From Aphanothece sacrum FPU1 (GTDB taxonomy: Bacteria > Cyanobacteriota > Cyanobacteriia > Cyanobacteriales > Microcystaceae): DNA of 64,000 nucleotides. Below the pieces are notes generated by a model that made no database searches, was not told the origin of the DNA, and was given only the letters and a program-made list of their open reading frames with translations. Below are positions 24,503 to 33,503 of this stretch, in pieces. Numbering within the stretch: position 1 is the first letter of the stretch; the number at the start of each line of letters is the position of its first letter. Both the position numbers and the translations under genes were made by a program. The stretch lies in NCBI RefSeq assembly GCF_003864295.1, contig NZ_BDQK01000016.1:186001-250000 (forward strand). The letters run 5' to 3'.

Positions 24503-25810
24503 ATGGGTACAATTCAAACATTACCAGGAACAAGAGATATTCTGCCAGAAGAAATTGGTTACTGGCAATATGTAGAAACTATTACCGGCCAAATACTCGG
24601 TCGGGCCATGTATCAAGAGATTCGTCCCCCCATTTTTGAGCAAACTTCCCTCTTTGAACGGGGTATTGGGGAAGGAACCGACGTAGTTGGTAAAGAAATG
24701 TATACTTTTAGTGATCGCGGATCTCGTTCTGTTACCTTACGTCCTGAAGGAACCGCAGGAGTAGTTCGCGCTTTCTTACAAAATAGTCTTTATGCTTCCG
24801 GTGGAGTCCAACGACTGTGGTATACAGGGCCTATGTTTCGCTATGAACGACCTCAAGCGGGTCGTCAAAGACAATTTCATCAAATTGGGCTAGAATTAAT
24901 CGGTAGTGCTGATCCTAGAGCCGATGTAGAAGTCATTGCCTTAGCTACAGATATCCTCAAAACCTTAGGGTTGCAAAGTCTCACCTTAAATCTAAATTCA
25001 GTTGGCGATCGCAGTGATCGACAAGAATACCGTGAGGCCTTAGTTAATTACTTTTTACCATACAAAGACCAATTAGATCCCGACTCACAAGATCGTCTAG
25101 AACGCAACCCCTTACGCATCTTAGATAGTAAAAATCAGCGTACCCAAGAAATTAACGCTAATGCCCCCAATATCCTGGAATACTTGGGAGAAAAATCTCG
25201 AAAACACTTTGACCAAGTACAACAACTGTTAACCGATTTAGGCATTGATTATCAACTAAATCCTGCCTTAGTTCGGGGTTTAGACTATTATACCCATACC
25301 GCCTTTGAAATTCAATCAGAAGATTTAGGGGCCCAAGCAACCGTATGTGGCGGCGGACGCTATGATGGACTAATCAGCGAATTAGGTGGCCCAGATACTC
25401 CAGCCGTTGGTTGGGCCATTGGGTTAGAACGGCTAATTATTCTCTTAAAACAACAGCAAACTGTGCCTAATATGTGCTGTGATCTGTATATAGTTTCCAA
25501 GGGAGAAGCAGCAGAAGCACAGGCCTTAGTTTTAGCCCAAAAATTGCGTCATGAAGGGTTAACCGTTGAATTAGACCTAAGTGGGAGTGCTTTTGGCAAA
25601 CAGTTTAAACGGGCTGATCGTAGCGGGGCAATCGGTTGTTTAGTATTAGGAGATACAGAAGCAGCCACTCAGACTGTGCAAGTCAAGTGGATGGCCACCA
25701 AAGAACAACAAGAACTATCTCAAACAGAGTTACTTCGCCAAGTCGGGGAACTCAAAGCCCAAATTGAGCGACATAAAGCAACAACGGGTCACTCTACACA
25801 TGAACCATGA
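24503..25810 (+). CDS. hisS: Histidyl-tRNA synthetase
   Basis: This ~435-residue class II synthetase charges tRNA-His. Class II motifs are present: motif 2 MFRYERPQAGRQRQFHQIGLE, the histidine A box GLDYYTHTAFE, and the glycine-rich CGGGRYDGL with motif 3 PAVGWAIGLERLI. The C-terminal anticodon-binding domain begins at CCDLYIVSKGEA. The frame is open upstream to 24341, but the ATG at 24503 (MGTIQTLPGTRDILPEE) is the conventional start. The stop overlaps the start of the next gene by four bases, indicating coupling. Confidence 0.96.
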   Translation: MGTIQTLPGTRDILPEEIGYWQYVETITGQILGRAMYQEIRPPIFEQTSLFERGIGEGTDVVGKEMYTFSDRGSRSVTLRPEGTAGVVRAFLQNSLYASGGVQRLWYTGPMFRYERPQAGRQRQFHQIGLELIGSADPRADVEVIALATDILKTLGLQSLTLNLNSVGDRSDRQEYREALVNYFLPYKDQLDPDSQDRLERNPLRILDSKNQRTQEINANAPNILEYLGEKSRKHFDQVQQLLTDLGIDYQLNPALVRGLDYYTHTAFEIQSEDLGAQATVCGGGRYDGLISELGGPDTPAVGWAIGLERLIILLKQQQTVPNMCCDLYIVSKGEAAEAQALVLAQKLRHEGLTVELDLSGSAFGKQFKRADRSGAIGCLVLGDTEAATQTVQVKWMATKEQQELSQTELLRQVGELKAQIERHKATTGHSTHEP

Positions 25811-26958
25811 TGAAAGCCTGGGAATTTATGCTGCAAAAAGAGGGCGATCGCCTCTGGTATCCCCTCACCTCCTCCACTTGTGAACTCGAAGCGGGAAAAT
25901 ATCGCATTATGGCTCGATCTAATCGAGTTAACAGTGATATTGAGGTTCGTTTCACCCATAGACCTATTATAACAGAAGAAGTTCTCCATCAGAATCAGTA
26001 TAATCGTCATATTAATGCACAAGGGTTAGTTATGATTCTTCCCTTTACTGAATTTAATGGGGGAAGTTCTTGGGAACTTCGCTGTTGTGGGGATGTCATG
26101 TCCGAATTTTTAGGAGATACTTGGCAAGAAAGTCTCATCCTTAATATTTTAGAGACACCAGTTCAAATAAAAAATGAGCAACCGGAGGATAAACCCCAAG
26201 AAGTTTCTGTATCTATAGCTGATTCTTCTAATCCTCAAGCTCAATATTATTTGGAAAAATTAAAACAATTATTACGAGAACAAATTGAACCAAAATTAAC
26301 TAAAACTAATGAGTGTTTAGAAGTTTCTTTAGATCAAAAAGAAGAAGATAAAATCTGTTTTATTAATCTAAAATTAGAGAAAACTAAGTTAACTAGAGAT
26401 AAAGGACAACCCCTTACAGTATCAGGTAGAATTGAAGCGACCGATACTCAAGCTGACTTAGCATTAACAGGGAAAATTTGTTATCAATTGAAACATCCCG
26501 AAACCGAAGAAATTGTTTTGACTGTAGAGGCTGTATTATATGATGAAAAACTCCCTTATTATTTTGAACAAATTTTAATGATTTCTGAGGAAAAAGAAGC
26601 AGAAAATTTATCAGGAGAAGTTCGATTAGAGGCAATGACAGGAGTAGTAATTAATCAAGATAGTTTCACTCTTAATACCAATGAATACAATTCAGTTAAT
26701 TATACAATTGAATTATTGAGTACAGAAGATAAGACTTCTTATATATTTGATATTGAACTACCACAAAAAGTCACCGCTTTTCCTGCTACAATAGAATTGC
26801 CAAAACCGAGTAAAATTAGACAACCATTAGTATCTTCCTTCGCTTCATCTAGACAAGTTCTACCCCCTAAATTAAAGCCAGGTAAAACCGATGTTAATCA
26901 AGATAAAAAAAGTCTGAAATTACCACAAATTTATTATGAACAAATGTCATCTTTTTAG
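25807..26958 (+). CDS. Conserved hypothetical protein coupled to hisS
   Basis: This 383-residue protein has no motif I recognise. The first 120 residues form a compact region (EFMLQKEGDRLWYPLTSSTC, GKYRIMARSNRVNSDIEVRF, WELRCCGDVMSEFLGDTW) that looks like a beta-sandwich ligand or cyclic-nucleotide-like fold. The rest is acidic and beta-rich, with immunoglobulin-like spacing (VSGRIEATDTQADLALTGKI), and ends in a proline/lysine-rich tail. Its ATG overlaps the hisS stop in ATGA form, so it is translated after hisS. It is probably a cyanobacterial-specific protein of unknown role. Confidence 0.75.
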   Translation: MMKAWEFMLQKEGDRLWYPLTSSTCELEAGKYRIMARSNRVNSDIEVRFTHRPIITEEVLHQNQYNRHINAQGLVMILPFTEFNGGSSWELRCCGDVMSEFLGDTWQESLILNILETPVQIKNEQPEDKPQEVSVSIADSSNPQAQYYLEKLKQLLREQIEPKLTKTNECLEVSLDQKEEDKICFINLKLEKTKLTRDKGQPLTVSGRIEATDTQADLALTGKICYQLKHPETEEIVLTVEAVLYDEKLPYYFEQILMISEEKEAENLSGEVRLEAMTGVVINQDSFTLNTNEYNSVNYTIELLSTEDKTSYIFDIELPQKVTAFPATIELPKPSKIRQPLVSSFASSRQVLPPKLKPGKTDVNQDKKSLKLPQIYYEQMSSF

Positions 26959-26967
26959 TTAAACTGG

Positions 26968-27130
26968 CTCTCCCGACATCTTGGTATAAAATGTATAATA
27001 AGCTACAATACTTAAGATGATGGGTTACGACGCGCCTTAAAAGTTATGCGTTTTTCATCAAAATCATAGCAGTGTCTAACCCATCCTAGGAATTATAAGC
27101 TTTACTTATCACCACAGGTACGGGAGAGGC
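26968..27130 (+). repeat. 163-bp dispersed repeat, copy A
   Basis: The element begins CTCTCCCGACATCTTGG and ends CCACAGGTACGGGAGAGGC, so its outermost 8 bases (CTCTCCCG) form terminal inverted repeats. A second inverted repeat sits inside (GGGTTACGACGC to GTGTCTAACCC). A copy of opposite orientation at 34375-34536 is nearly the same length and differs at a small number of positions. No open frame is present, which fits a non-autonomous element. The rest of the 324-bp gap up to the DUF2555 gene holds only that gene's AGGAGG site. Confidence 0.8.
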
Positions 27131-27282
27131 ATATTTTCAAGGTTAGACACTTGTTGCGATCCCCATTAATATGAATTAAAATGGTAAAAAATAAGATTAA
27201 TGTAAATCAAGCTCGGAATCTCGATTAATAAGGATACAATAGGGAAGGCTGTATGTTTGGCAGCTTTGACAGGAGGTACAAG

Positions 27283-27495
27283 ATGACTACATTGACTTTA
27301 AGTCGTCAAGATATTTCAAGGATGACTGCCCAAGATGTAGCTAATCTAGCCGGACGCTTAGAACAGGATGATTATATCAATCCATTTGAAGCCCTGCAAG
27401 ATTGGCACATCTTACGGGCCATCGCCTTTCAACGAGAAGAATTAGCTGAACCCTATCTTTATTTGCTCGATATCGAAGCTTACGACGAAGCATAA
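27283..27495 (+). CDS. DUF2555 family protein
   Basis: This 70-residue acidic protein matches the cyanobacterial DUF2555 family: LSRQDISRMTAQDVANLAGRLEQDDY, then NPFEALQDWHILRAIAFQREELAEPYLYLLDIEAYDEA. An open frame begins at 27253, but the AGGAGG at 27271-27276 places the true ATG at 27283. It ends 3 bp before coaBC, so the two are probably cotranscribed. Function is unknown; strict conservation in cyanobacteria suggests a housekeeping or photosynthesis-related role. Confidence 0.85.
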   Translation: MTTLTLSRQDISRMTAQDVANLAGRLEQDDYINPFEALQDWHILRAIAFQREELAEPYLYLLDIEAYDEA

Positions 27496-27498
27496 TCT

Positions 27499-28713
27499 AT
27501 GCTTAACCAACAAAACATCCTCATAGGCATGGGTGGCGGTATCGCTGCTTATAAGGTCTGTGAGGTTATTTCTTCCTTATTTCAGCAAGGGGTAAATGTC
27601 CGGGTCATTCTCACCAACACGGCACAACAGTTTATCACTCCTTTAACGGTTTCTACCCTCAGTCGTCATCAAGCTTATACGGATGCTGATTTTTGGCAAC
27701 CTATCCACTCCCGTCCCCTACACATAGAATTAGGAGAATGGGCGAATTTGTTCTTAATTGCCCCATTAACGGCTAATACCTTGGGAAAATTAACCTCTGG
27801 TTTAGCTGACAATCTCTTAACTAACACGGTTTTAGCCTCTAATTGTCCGATTTTGCTTGCTCCCGCCATGAATACGGATATGTGGGAACAACCAACGGTA
27901 CAGCGTAATTGGCAGCAATTACAGGAATATTCTCGATATCATACCATTGGGCCAGGGGCCGGTTTATTAGCTTGCGATCGCGTGGGATCAGGGCGTATGG
28001 CGGAACCTTCAGAAATCATCACTAAACTCCAGTCATTATTATATACCAAAGGTCAACAAGATTTCCAGGGAAAACGGATTTTAATTAGTGCTGGAGGGAC
28101 AAGAGAATATCTTGATCCGGTGCGATTTATTGGCAACCCTGCTACGGGAAAAATGGGTTTAGCTTTGGCACAAGCAAGCCGCGATCGCGGGGCAGTGGTT
28201 ACGTTAATTCATGGTCCCATTGCCTCAGAATTACTGCCTACTCCTTCTAATTATAGACGAATTCCGGTTGTAAGTGCAGGGCAAATGGAAAAGGAAATGC
28301 TCACTCATTTTTCTGAGGCTGATATAATTATTATGTCGGCGGCGGTTGCTGATGTTAAACCCGCTCAATATTCGCAAGTCAAATTACCAAAAAATACCTT
28401 ACCAAAATCTTTAGAATTAGAGAGTGTTTCTGATATTATTGCTCAATTAGGAAAAATTAAAGAACCTCATCAATGTTTAATTGGATTTGCGGCACAAACG
28501 GGAGATATTGTGACTCCTGCTATAGATAAATTAAAACGTAAACAATTAGATATTATTGTAGCAAATCCGGTTGATCAAAATAATGCAGGGTTTGGGAGTG
28601 ATAATAATCAAGCCATATTTATTCATGCTAAGGGACAACAAAAAAAGATAGATTCTTGTAGTAAATTGGAATTAGCTCATCAGTTATTAGATTTTGTGGC
28701 TAAAATAAGATGA
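27499..28713 (+). CDS. coaBC: Bifunctional CoaBC (phosphopantothenoylcysteine synthetase/decarboxylase)
   Basis: This 404-residue enzyme makes 4'-phosphopantetheine for coenzyme A. The N-terminal flavin decarboxylase CoaC shows [12 protein letters not shown], the active-site histidine in [20 protein letters not shown] and [13 protein letters not shown]. The C-terminal CTP-dependent synthetase CoaB (from about residue 185) shows [27 protein letters not shown] and [14 protein letters not shown]. Length is normal and all key motifs are intact. It lies 3 bp after the DUF2555 gene. Confidence 0.95.
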   Translation: MLNQQNILIGMGGGIAAYKVCEVISSLFQQGVNVRVILTNTAQQFITPLTVSTLSRHQAYTDADFWQPIHSRPLHIELGEWANLFLIAPLTANTLGKLTSGLADNLLTNTVLASNCPILLAPAMNTDMWEQPTVQRNWQQLQEYSRYHTIGPGAGLLACDRVGSGRMAEPSEIITKLQSLLYTKGQQDFQGKRILISAGGTREYLDPVRFIGNPATGKMGLALAQASRDRGAVVTLIHGPIASELLPTPSNYRRIPVVSAGQMEKEMLTHFSEADIIIMSAAVADVKPAQYSQVKLPKNTLPKSLELESVSDIIAQLGKIKEPHQCLIGFAAQTGDIVTPAIDKLKRKQLDIIVANPVDQNNAGFGSDNNQAIFIHAKGQQKKIDSCSKLELAHQLLDFVAKIR

Positions 28714-28799
28714 TATTTTAAACTTTTAGCAAATCGATTAGCCACTTCCATAAAAGTTTTATCATGGGGTATCAACTAAGATAACAAAATCACGAGTTC

Positions 28800-29642
28800 A
28801 TGACAGAAAATTCCCTCATCGTTGACTCTCTAAGCTGGTTTTATCGGGAAACTACCCCCCAAAACCCTAGTGATAAACCCCCAGTGTTGATGCTGCACGG
28901 GTTGCCGTCCCATAGCTATACTTGGCGTGATGTGATGCTTAATTTAGCTGATAATGGATTTGGGGCGATCGCTCCTGATTGGATCGGGTCAGGAATGTCA
29001 GGAAAGCCAGATAAACGGGAGTTTGCCTATACTGCCCAAGCTTATCAACAAGGGTTAAGTGCATTTATCGAAGCTTTAGGTCTAGAAAAATTCTCTTTAG
29101 TGGTTCAAGGGTTTCTTGCATCTGTAGGCATACAATATGCTTTTACTCACCCGCAGAAAATTGATCGCTTGATTATTCTTAATACTCCTCTGTCTCCTAG
29201 TGTCAAACTGCCTTGGTTGATGAAACAGTGGGGAGTTCCGTTTATGGGAGATATGGTGACACAAGATCCCTTATTGGTGGATCGTACTCTAGAAGGGGGT
29301 AGCGGGTTTGTTATTCCCGATGAACATTTGAACGTTTATCGTAAACCCTTCTTAAAAAGTTCTGCGGTCGGTCGAGCGTTATTAAGTACCACCCAAAACC
29401 TAAAACTCTCCCAAACGATGACAGAGATAGAGACAGGGTTTAGCAACTGGCAACATCCTACCCTAATTATCTGGGGAATGGCTGATCCTTGGTTATCTTC
29501 AGAAGTTCCTGCACAATTAGCGACCAAATACTCTAATGTAGAATTAAGCCAACTTAAAGAAGCGAAACATTATCCTCAAGAGCATTGGCCCCAAGAGGTG
29601 AGTGAGGAGATTGTAAACTTTTTGCGTCGTCAGGCTTTGTAA
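28800..29642 (+). CDS. Alpha/beta-hydrolase, haloalkane dehalogenase/epoxide hydrolase-like
   Basis: This 280-residue protein has HGLPSHSYTWRDVM (oxyanion loop) and a DWIGSGMSGKPD turn. At the nucleophile elbow, VVQGFLASVG, the expected GxSxG or GxDxG residue is replaced: there is no Ser or Asp in the usual position. The distal acid in WGMADPWLS and the histidine in KEAKHYPQEHWP are present. It is a typical cyanobacterial paralogue of haloalkane dehalogenase-like hydrolases. The altered elbow may mean loss of hydrolase activity or a different chemistry. Confidence 0.8.
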   Translation: MTENSLIVDSLSWFYRETTPQNPSDKPPVLMLHGLPSHSYTWRDVMLNLADNGFGAIAPDWIGSGMSGKPDKREFAYTAQAYQQGLSAFIEALGLEKFSLVVQGFLASVGIQYAFTHPQKIDRLIILNTPLSPSVKLPWLMKQWGVPFMGDMVTQDPLLVDRTLEGGSGFVIPDEHLNVYRKPFLKSSAVGRALLSTTQNLKLSQTMTEIETGFSNWQHPTLIIWGMADPWLSSEVPAQLATKYSNVELSQLKEAKHYPQEHWPQEVSEEIVNFLRRQAL

Positions 29643-29705
29643 AAGGTCTAATTGTTGAGAAAATCAATAATACAGTAAATCATTGTCAATAGTAACAATA
29701 GAATT

Positions 29706-30155
29706 ATGTCAAGTCTTCGGTCTATTTTATCGGTTCTCTTGGTAGCTATTACCATTTTCTGTGTTAGTTGCGGTGGTGGCCCCCAAGCGGTTATCCCCAC
29801 AACTTACTCTCCTGAAAAAATTGAACAACTGCAAATCTTCGTTGAACCTATTGCAGAAGCTCGTTCTAATATGTCAGTGTTAAAGGGATTTATCGCTGAG
29901 CAAAATTGGATCGACACCGGAACCTATATTCATGGGCCTCTTGGTGCTTTACGTCAACAAATGACCAGTTTATCTCGTTCTTTGTTAACTAAAGATCAAA
30001 AACCAGCGGCCGAACTCGCTAAAGAGTTTTTTGGTCACTTGGAAAGTATTGATGCTGCGGCTAAAGATCGTAATAGTGCGGTCGCCCAACGTCAATATCG
30101 TGAAGCTTTGAAGGATTTTGATGCTTTCTTAGATATTGTCCCTCAAGCTAGTTAA
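29706..30155 (+). CDS. psbQ: Photosystem II protein PsbQ (CyanoQ)
   Basis: This 149-residue lumenal lipoprotein has a hydrophobic signal (LSVLLVAITIF) ending at Cys22 in CVSCGGG, which would be lipidated. A four-helix bundle follows (EKIEQLQIFVEPIAEARSNM, LGALRQQMTSLSRSLLTKDQ, AKEFFGHLESIDAAAKDRN, YREALKDFDAFLDIVP). CyanoQ stabilises the oxygen-evolving side of photosystem II. Length and helix layout match Synechocystis Sll1638. It is the only direct PSII subunit in the window and lies apart from the PSII assembly operon. Confidence 0.9.
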   Translation: MSSLRSILSVLLVAITIFCVSCGGGPQAVIPTTYSPEKIEQLQIFVEPIAEARSNMSVLKGFIAEQNWIDTGTYIHGPLGALRQQMTSLSRSLLTKDQKPAAELAKEFFGHLESIDAAAKDRNSAVAQRQYREALKDFDAFLDIVPQAS

Positions 30156-30221
30156 ATTTAGGGTTTAGGGGTTGGGGGTTAGGTCTTAGGGGTACGAAAA
30201 ACTCAGACTCCCCCCACACCC

Positions 30222-30260
30222 CATCACCTCATCACCTCATCACCTCATCACCTCATCACC
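30222..30260. repeat. Octamer tandem repeat (CATCACCT) before an oxidase start
   Basis: Four full copies and one partial copy of CATCACCT end 6 bp before the ATG of the FAD oxidase gene at 30267, replacing its ribosome binding site region. This 8-bp microsatellite has no Shine-Dalgarno within it. Its position parallels the heptamer repeat before lptB. Confidence 0.85.
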
Positions 30261-30266
30261 CCATTT

Positions 30267-31376
30267 ATGACAAAAATTGTAATAATCGGTGCAGGTATCA
30301 TCGGGGCCGCGATCGCTTATGAACTCAGTTTGATCGAGGGGTTAAATATTACCTTGATCGATGAAAAAAAACCTGCATCCGGTTCAACAGGAGCAGCATT
30401 AGGGGTATTAATGGGAATTATTAGCCATAAAACGCGAGGAAGGGGCTGGAAACTGCGTCAAAACAGTTGGCAACGCTACGAAACCTTAATCTCTGAATTA
30501 GAAAGTCTCATCGGAGAATCTATCCCTGTTAACCGTCAAGGTATTCTTTCATTACGGTTCGTAGATGAATCTTTAGAATCTTGGGAAAGTTTGGCAAAAA
30601 TTCGCGCTAATCAAGGTTATTCCTTAGAAATTTGGGATGCAGCAAAATTACATCAAGTTTGTCCTCAAATTCAAAGCGATCGCGTGGTAGGGGCCATTTA
30701 TTCGCCTCAAGATCGTCAGATTAATCCCACAGTCTTAACTCAAGCGTTAGTCAAAGGTGCGTCTCTGAGGGGTGTTAACTGTAATTTTGGGGTAACAGTC
30801 CAAAAAATCCTAACAACCGACATAGAAGGGGCAAATAATCGTCAATGCTACCAAGTTCAAACCACAGAGGGAACCTTGGATACTGATTGGTTAGTAATAG
30901 CGGCCGGGTTGGGTTCAACTGGTTTGACTGCTTCTTTGACTCCATCGGTTGATATTCGCCCCGTGTTGGGACAAGCATTACAAATTAGTTTAAATCAACC
31001 GTTAGGAAATCCTGAATTTCAACCTGTAATTACTGGGGATGATGTACATATTGTTCCGGTGGGAAAAACCGATTATTGGGTCGGTGCAACTGTAGAATTT
31101 CCTAATACTATGGGAGAGGTAATTCCAGGAGCAGAATTATTAGAAAAAGTTAGACAGCAAGCGATTAGTTTTTGTCCGAGTTTAGGTCAGGGAGAAGTAG
31201 TTTATACTTGGTTAGGTAAGCGTCCTCGTCCTGAAGGAGAACCCGCTCCAATTATTAAAGAATTACCTAATTATTCTCATATTTTATTGGCAACGGGTCA
31301 TTATCGTAATGGGGTGTTATTAGCTCCCGCAACCGCTTTAGCAATTCGAGATAAAATTATGAATTATGAATTATGA
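30267..31376 (+). CDS. FAD-dependent amine/glycine oxidase (DAO family, ThiO-like)
   Basis: This 369-residue flavoprotein has the dinucleotide fold IVIIGAGIIGAAIAYELS at its N-terminus, then GSTGAALGVLMG. A C-terminal FAD site is seen in TWLGKRPRPEGEPAPIIKELPNYSHILLATGHYRNGVLLAPATA. The GHYRNGVLL motif is typical of ThiO/glycine oxidases, which supply dehydroglycine for thiazole synthesis, so a thiamine role is plausible. The last residues (MNYEL) are encoded by the AATTATG tandem repeat, and the stop codon lies inside it. ThiO versus another DAO-family oxidase is not settled. Confidence 0.82.
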   Translation: MTKIVIIGAGIIGAAIAYELSLIEGLNITLIDEKKPASGSTGAALGVLMGIISHKTRGRGWKLRQNSWQRYETLISELESLIGESIPVNRQGILSLRFVDESLESWESLAKIRANQGYSLEIWDAAKLHQVCPQIQSDRVVGAIYSPQDRQINPTVLTQALVKGASLRGVNCNFGVTVQKILTTDIEGANNRQCYQVQTTEGTLDTDWLVIAAGLGSTGLTASLTPSVDIRPVLGQALQISLNQPLGNPEFQPVITGDDVHIVPVGKTDYWVGATVEFPNTMGEVIPGAELLEKVRQQAISFCPSLGQGEVVYTWLGKRPRPEGEPAPIIKELPNYSHILLATGHYRNGVLLAPATALAIRDKIMNYEL

Positions 31377-31438
31377 ATTATGAATTATGAATTATGAATT
31401 ATGAATTATGAATTATGAATTATGAATTATGAATTATG
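31355..31438. repeat. AATTATG tandem repeat, 12 copies
   Basis: Twelve tandem copies of the heptamer AATTATG span 84 bp, starting inside the 3' end of the FAD oxidase gene (stop at 31374-31376) and running directly into a GTACGGGCGGG repeat at 31438. Because the unit is not a multiple of three, the reading frame shifts with every copy, so changes in the first copies would alter the protein's C-terminus. Three more copies of the same unit lie at 54835-54855. Confidence 0.9.
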
Positions 31439-31490
31439 TACGGGCGGGTTTATCTAACTTCTTTGTGAGTGATAGAGGGCAGGTTTAGGC
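31438..31490. repeat. Decayed GTAGGGGCGGG-type repeat
   Basis: GTACGGGCGGGTTTAT at the left and AGGGCAGGTTT on the right mark a diverged member of the family seen at 620-684. It begins at the last base of the AATTATG array and is followed by the 68-bp block at 31505. Confidence 0.5.
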
Positions 31491-31504
31491 AAAACCTTTG
31501 TTAA

Positions 31505-31572
31505 TCAACCATTACGACTATATCAAAACCCGCGCCGGAGGCTGTGCAATTAATTTTGCTCGCGGTACTTAT
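31505..31572. repeat. 67-bp dispersed repeat, copy 2
   Basis: This block matches 18688-18754 from TCAACCATTACGACTATATC to GGTACTTAT, with a few substitutions in the centre. It lies just downstream of the minus-strand gene at 31598-31975. Confidence 0.65.
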
Positions 31573-31597
31573 CGCAGAACAAATTAGTGAAATTGTC

Positions 31598-31975
31598 TTA
31601 AAATTCAGCTAAAGGGAAATCAGCACCAGTTTCTTTAGGATCACCTCGATGAAGATTTTGCCACTCTTGTTCATCTTTTTGATAATCAACAGAAGGAGTT
31701 AATTTAATAGTATTAGGATTAACTTGGTACTCGATCTGATTTAGATTAGCTTCATAATCTTTTCCAACTTCCCATTGCCATTGTTGGGTATTTCTTTCTT
31801 GTAGTTCCCCCAAATCTTGTAAATTTCCTTTAGGGATTTCCAAAACTTTAACGTCTTCTACGGGTTTAATCGGGACTTCATTAGCTAAAGTAGGGAAAGC
31901 AGAGAAAAGAGAGCTTAATATTAATCCATTGATGATGGCTGATGTTGACAAGTGCATGAGGCGAAAAATCTTCAT
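31598..31975 (-). CDS. Exported hypothetical protein
   Basis: This 125-residue protein has an N-terminal signal peptide (hydrophobic STSAIINGLILSSLFSAFPTLA, cleavage likely after ANE or LA). The mature part is charged, glutamine- and glutamate-rich, with no cysteines and no domain I recognise. The C-terminal HRGDPKETGADFPLAEF looks like a conserved tail. It is probably periplasmic. It is transcribed divergently from the pentapeptide-repeat gene. Unknown function; the gene call rests on the clean signal peptide and normal composition. Confidence 0.6.
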   Translation of the reverse strand: MKIFRLMHLSTSAIINGLILSSLFSAFPTLANEVPIKPVEDVKVLEIPKGNLQDLGELQERNTQQWQWEVGKDYEANLNQIEYQVNPNTIKLTPSVDYQKDEQEWQNLHRGDPKETGADFPLAEF

Positions 31976-32130
31976 AATATTAGGACAAAGATATAGGCTT
32001 AATTCTAAGGATACTCAAAACCACAAAAAACGGTCAAGGTTCTAAGAAGTAATTCCTAAAAATGATATTAATTAAACAATATTACCCTGAGTATTTGCTT
32101 AAAATGAAGAACAACCTCTAAACTGACACT

Positions 32131-33483
32131 ATGAAAGCGTCTCAAGTCCTAAAACTTTATGATCAAGGAAAACGAAATTTTCAGGGAGAAAACCTAATTG
32201 GTCAATCTTTTAAAGGCAAAAACCTCTCCAATGCTGATTTTAGCGGGGCCGATATTCGCGGGGCCGATTTTACGAACGCAACCCTAACTAAAGTTAAATT
32301 TTGTCACGCTAAAGCCGGACAACCCCCATGGTGGACAAGGAGTTTAGTGATTATTTCCTGGCTCATGGCAGCATTATCGGGTTTATTTGCCGGATTTGCC
32401 AGCAGTTTTATTGAGTCAATTTTTGATAGTGCTGATGCCACCAATCAAGTCGCGGGTTGTTCAGCCTTGATTATCTTAATCATCTTTTTTATTTGTAGTT
32501 ATTATTACGGGTTAAAAGGAGGACTAGAAGCCGTTGTTTTAACCTTTATGGCTATTGCTGTCATTGCCTTAATTATCGCCCAAAGCTTACCTTTTTCTTT
32601 GGTTGGGGCCTTTATTTTAGCCCTAGTTTTTACCTTCCATGTTATGCTGGCGATCGCGGTAGCGGCTGGCGGAACAATTGTCGGAACGGCGGCAGGGGCA
32701 GTGGCGGGAACCTTAACTATTACTAGAGTTTTTCCTTTAGTTGTGGCGATCGCTATGGCCATTGTGGTGGCAGAAGCGGAAATATTTTCCCGTGCTATTT
32801 CGGCATTAGGTGCGATCTCCATCACCTTATTGAGTGCTTATCTCGGTTGGCGTGCCATGAAAGATGATCCTAGAGATGCTTGGCTTCGTCCCCTGGTGAC
32901 AGCCTTTGCTACTATTGGCGGAACCAGCTTTTATCAAGCAAATTTGACAGATGCTGACTTTAGTGAAGCCACTTTTAAAAGCACTGATTTAAGGGAAGCT
33001 AATCTCACTCGGACTCGTTTTTATCAAGCTAAACAACTCGATTTGGCTAGAGTTGGTAAAACAATTTTGGCTGAATCTTTTGTTAGAGACTTATTAATTA
33101 ATCCCAGTAGTGGCTATAAACAATCTTACCGCAAAGTTAATTTACGAGGGGCTAATCTTGACGGAGCTAATCTTAATTCTGCCAATCTTAAACAAGCTAA
33201 TCTGACAGATGCTAGTCTTAGAGCCGCTAATTTAGAGGGAGCTAATCTAAGCAAAGTTTGCGCTATTAATACAGATCTTACTGGAGCGAGTTTAACAGGA
33301 GCTTGTTTAGAAGATTGGAAAATTGATAAAACAACTCAATTAGATCGGGTTAATTGTCAGTATGTATTTCTCTTAGAAAAACCTAATCAATATGGTAGTC
33401 GAAAACGTCGTCCCAATAATTCTGATCGCTTCTTTAAATTAGGAGAATTTGAGGAAGTTGTCTACAGCACAATTATACAATAA
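32131..33483 (+). CDS. Pentapeptide-repeat membrane protein
   Basis: This 450-residue protein has two pentapeptide-repeat segments. The N-terminal one (about residues 20-60: FQGENLIGQSFKGKNLSNAD and on) and the C-terminal one (about 270-410: ANLDGANLNSANLKQANLTD and on) flank a membrane domain of about six helices (residues 70-250). A(D/N)LXX repeats form a square beta-helix. This split architecture recurs in cyanobacteria with unknown role. It is followed after 20 bp by the 33504 gene, with GGAG as ribosome binding site, so the two form an operon. Confidence 0.85.
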   Translation: MKASQVLKLYDQGKRNFQGENLIGQSFKGKNLSNADFSGADIRGADFTNATLTKVKFCHAKAGQPPWWTRSLVIISWLMAALSGLFAGFASSFIESIFDSADATNQVAGCSALIILIIFFICSYYYGLKGGLEAVVLTFMAIAVIALIIAQSLPFSLVGAFILALVFTFHVMLAIAVAAGGTIVGTAAGAVAGTLTITRVFPLVVAIAMAIVVAEAEIFSRAISALGAISITLLSAYLGWRAMKDDPRDAWLRPLVTAFATIGGTSFYQANLTDADFSEATFKSTDLREANLTRTRFYQAKQLDLARVGKTILAESFVRDLLINPSSGYKQSYRKVNLRGANLDGANLNSANLKQANLTDASLRAANLEGANLSKVCAINTDLTGASLTGACLEDWKIDKTTQLDRVNCQYVFLLEKPNQYGSRKRRPNNSDRFFKLGEFEEVVYSTIIQ

Positions 33484-33503
33484 ACTAAGCAGGAGTTAAA
33501 ACG

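Noticed and set aside
30222-31438. Tandem repeats as a CRISPR array
   Set aside because: The units are 7-8 bp and directly joined, with no spacers; no cas gene is in the window.
32505-32825. Antisense open frame inside the pentapeptide gene
   Set aside because: Its Ala/Thr/Ile/Lys-rich translation is the shadow of the membrane helices on the other strand.
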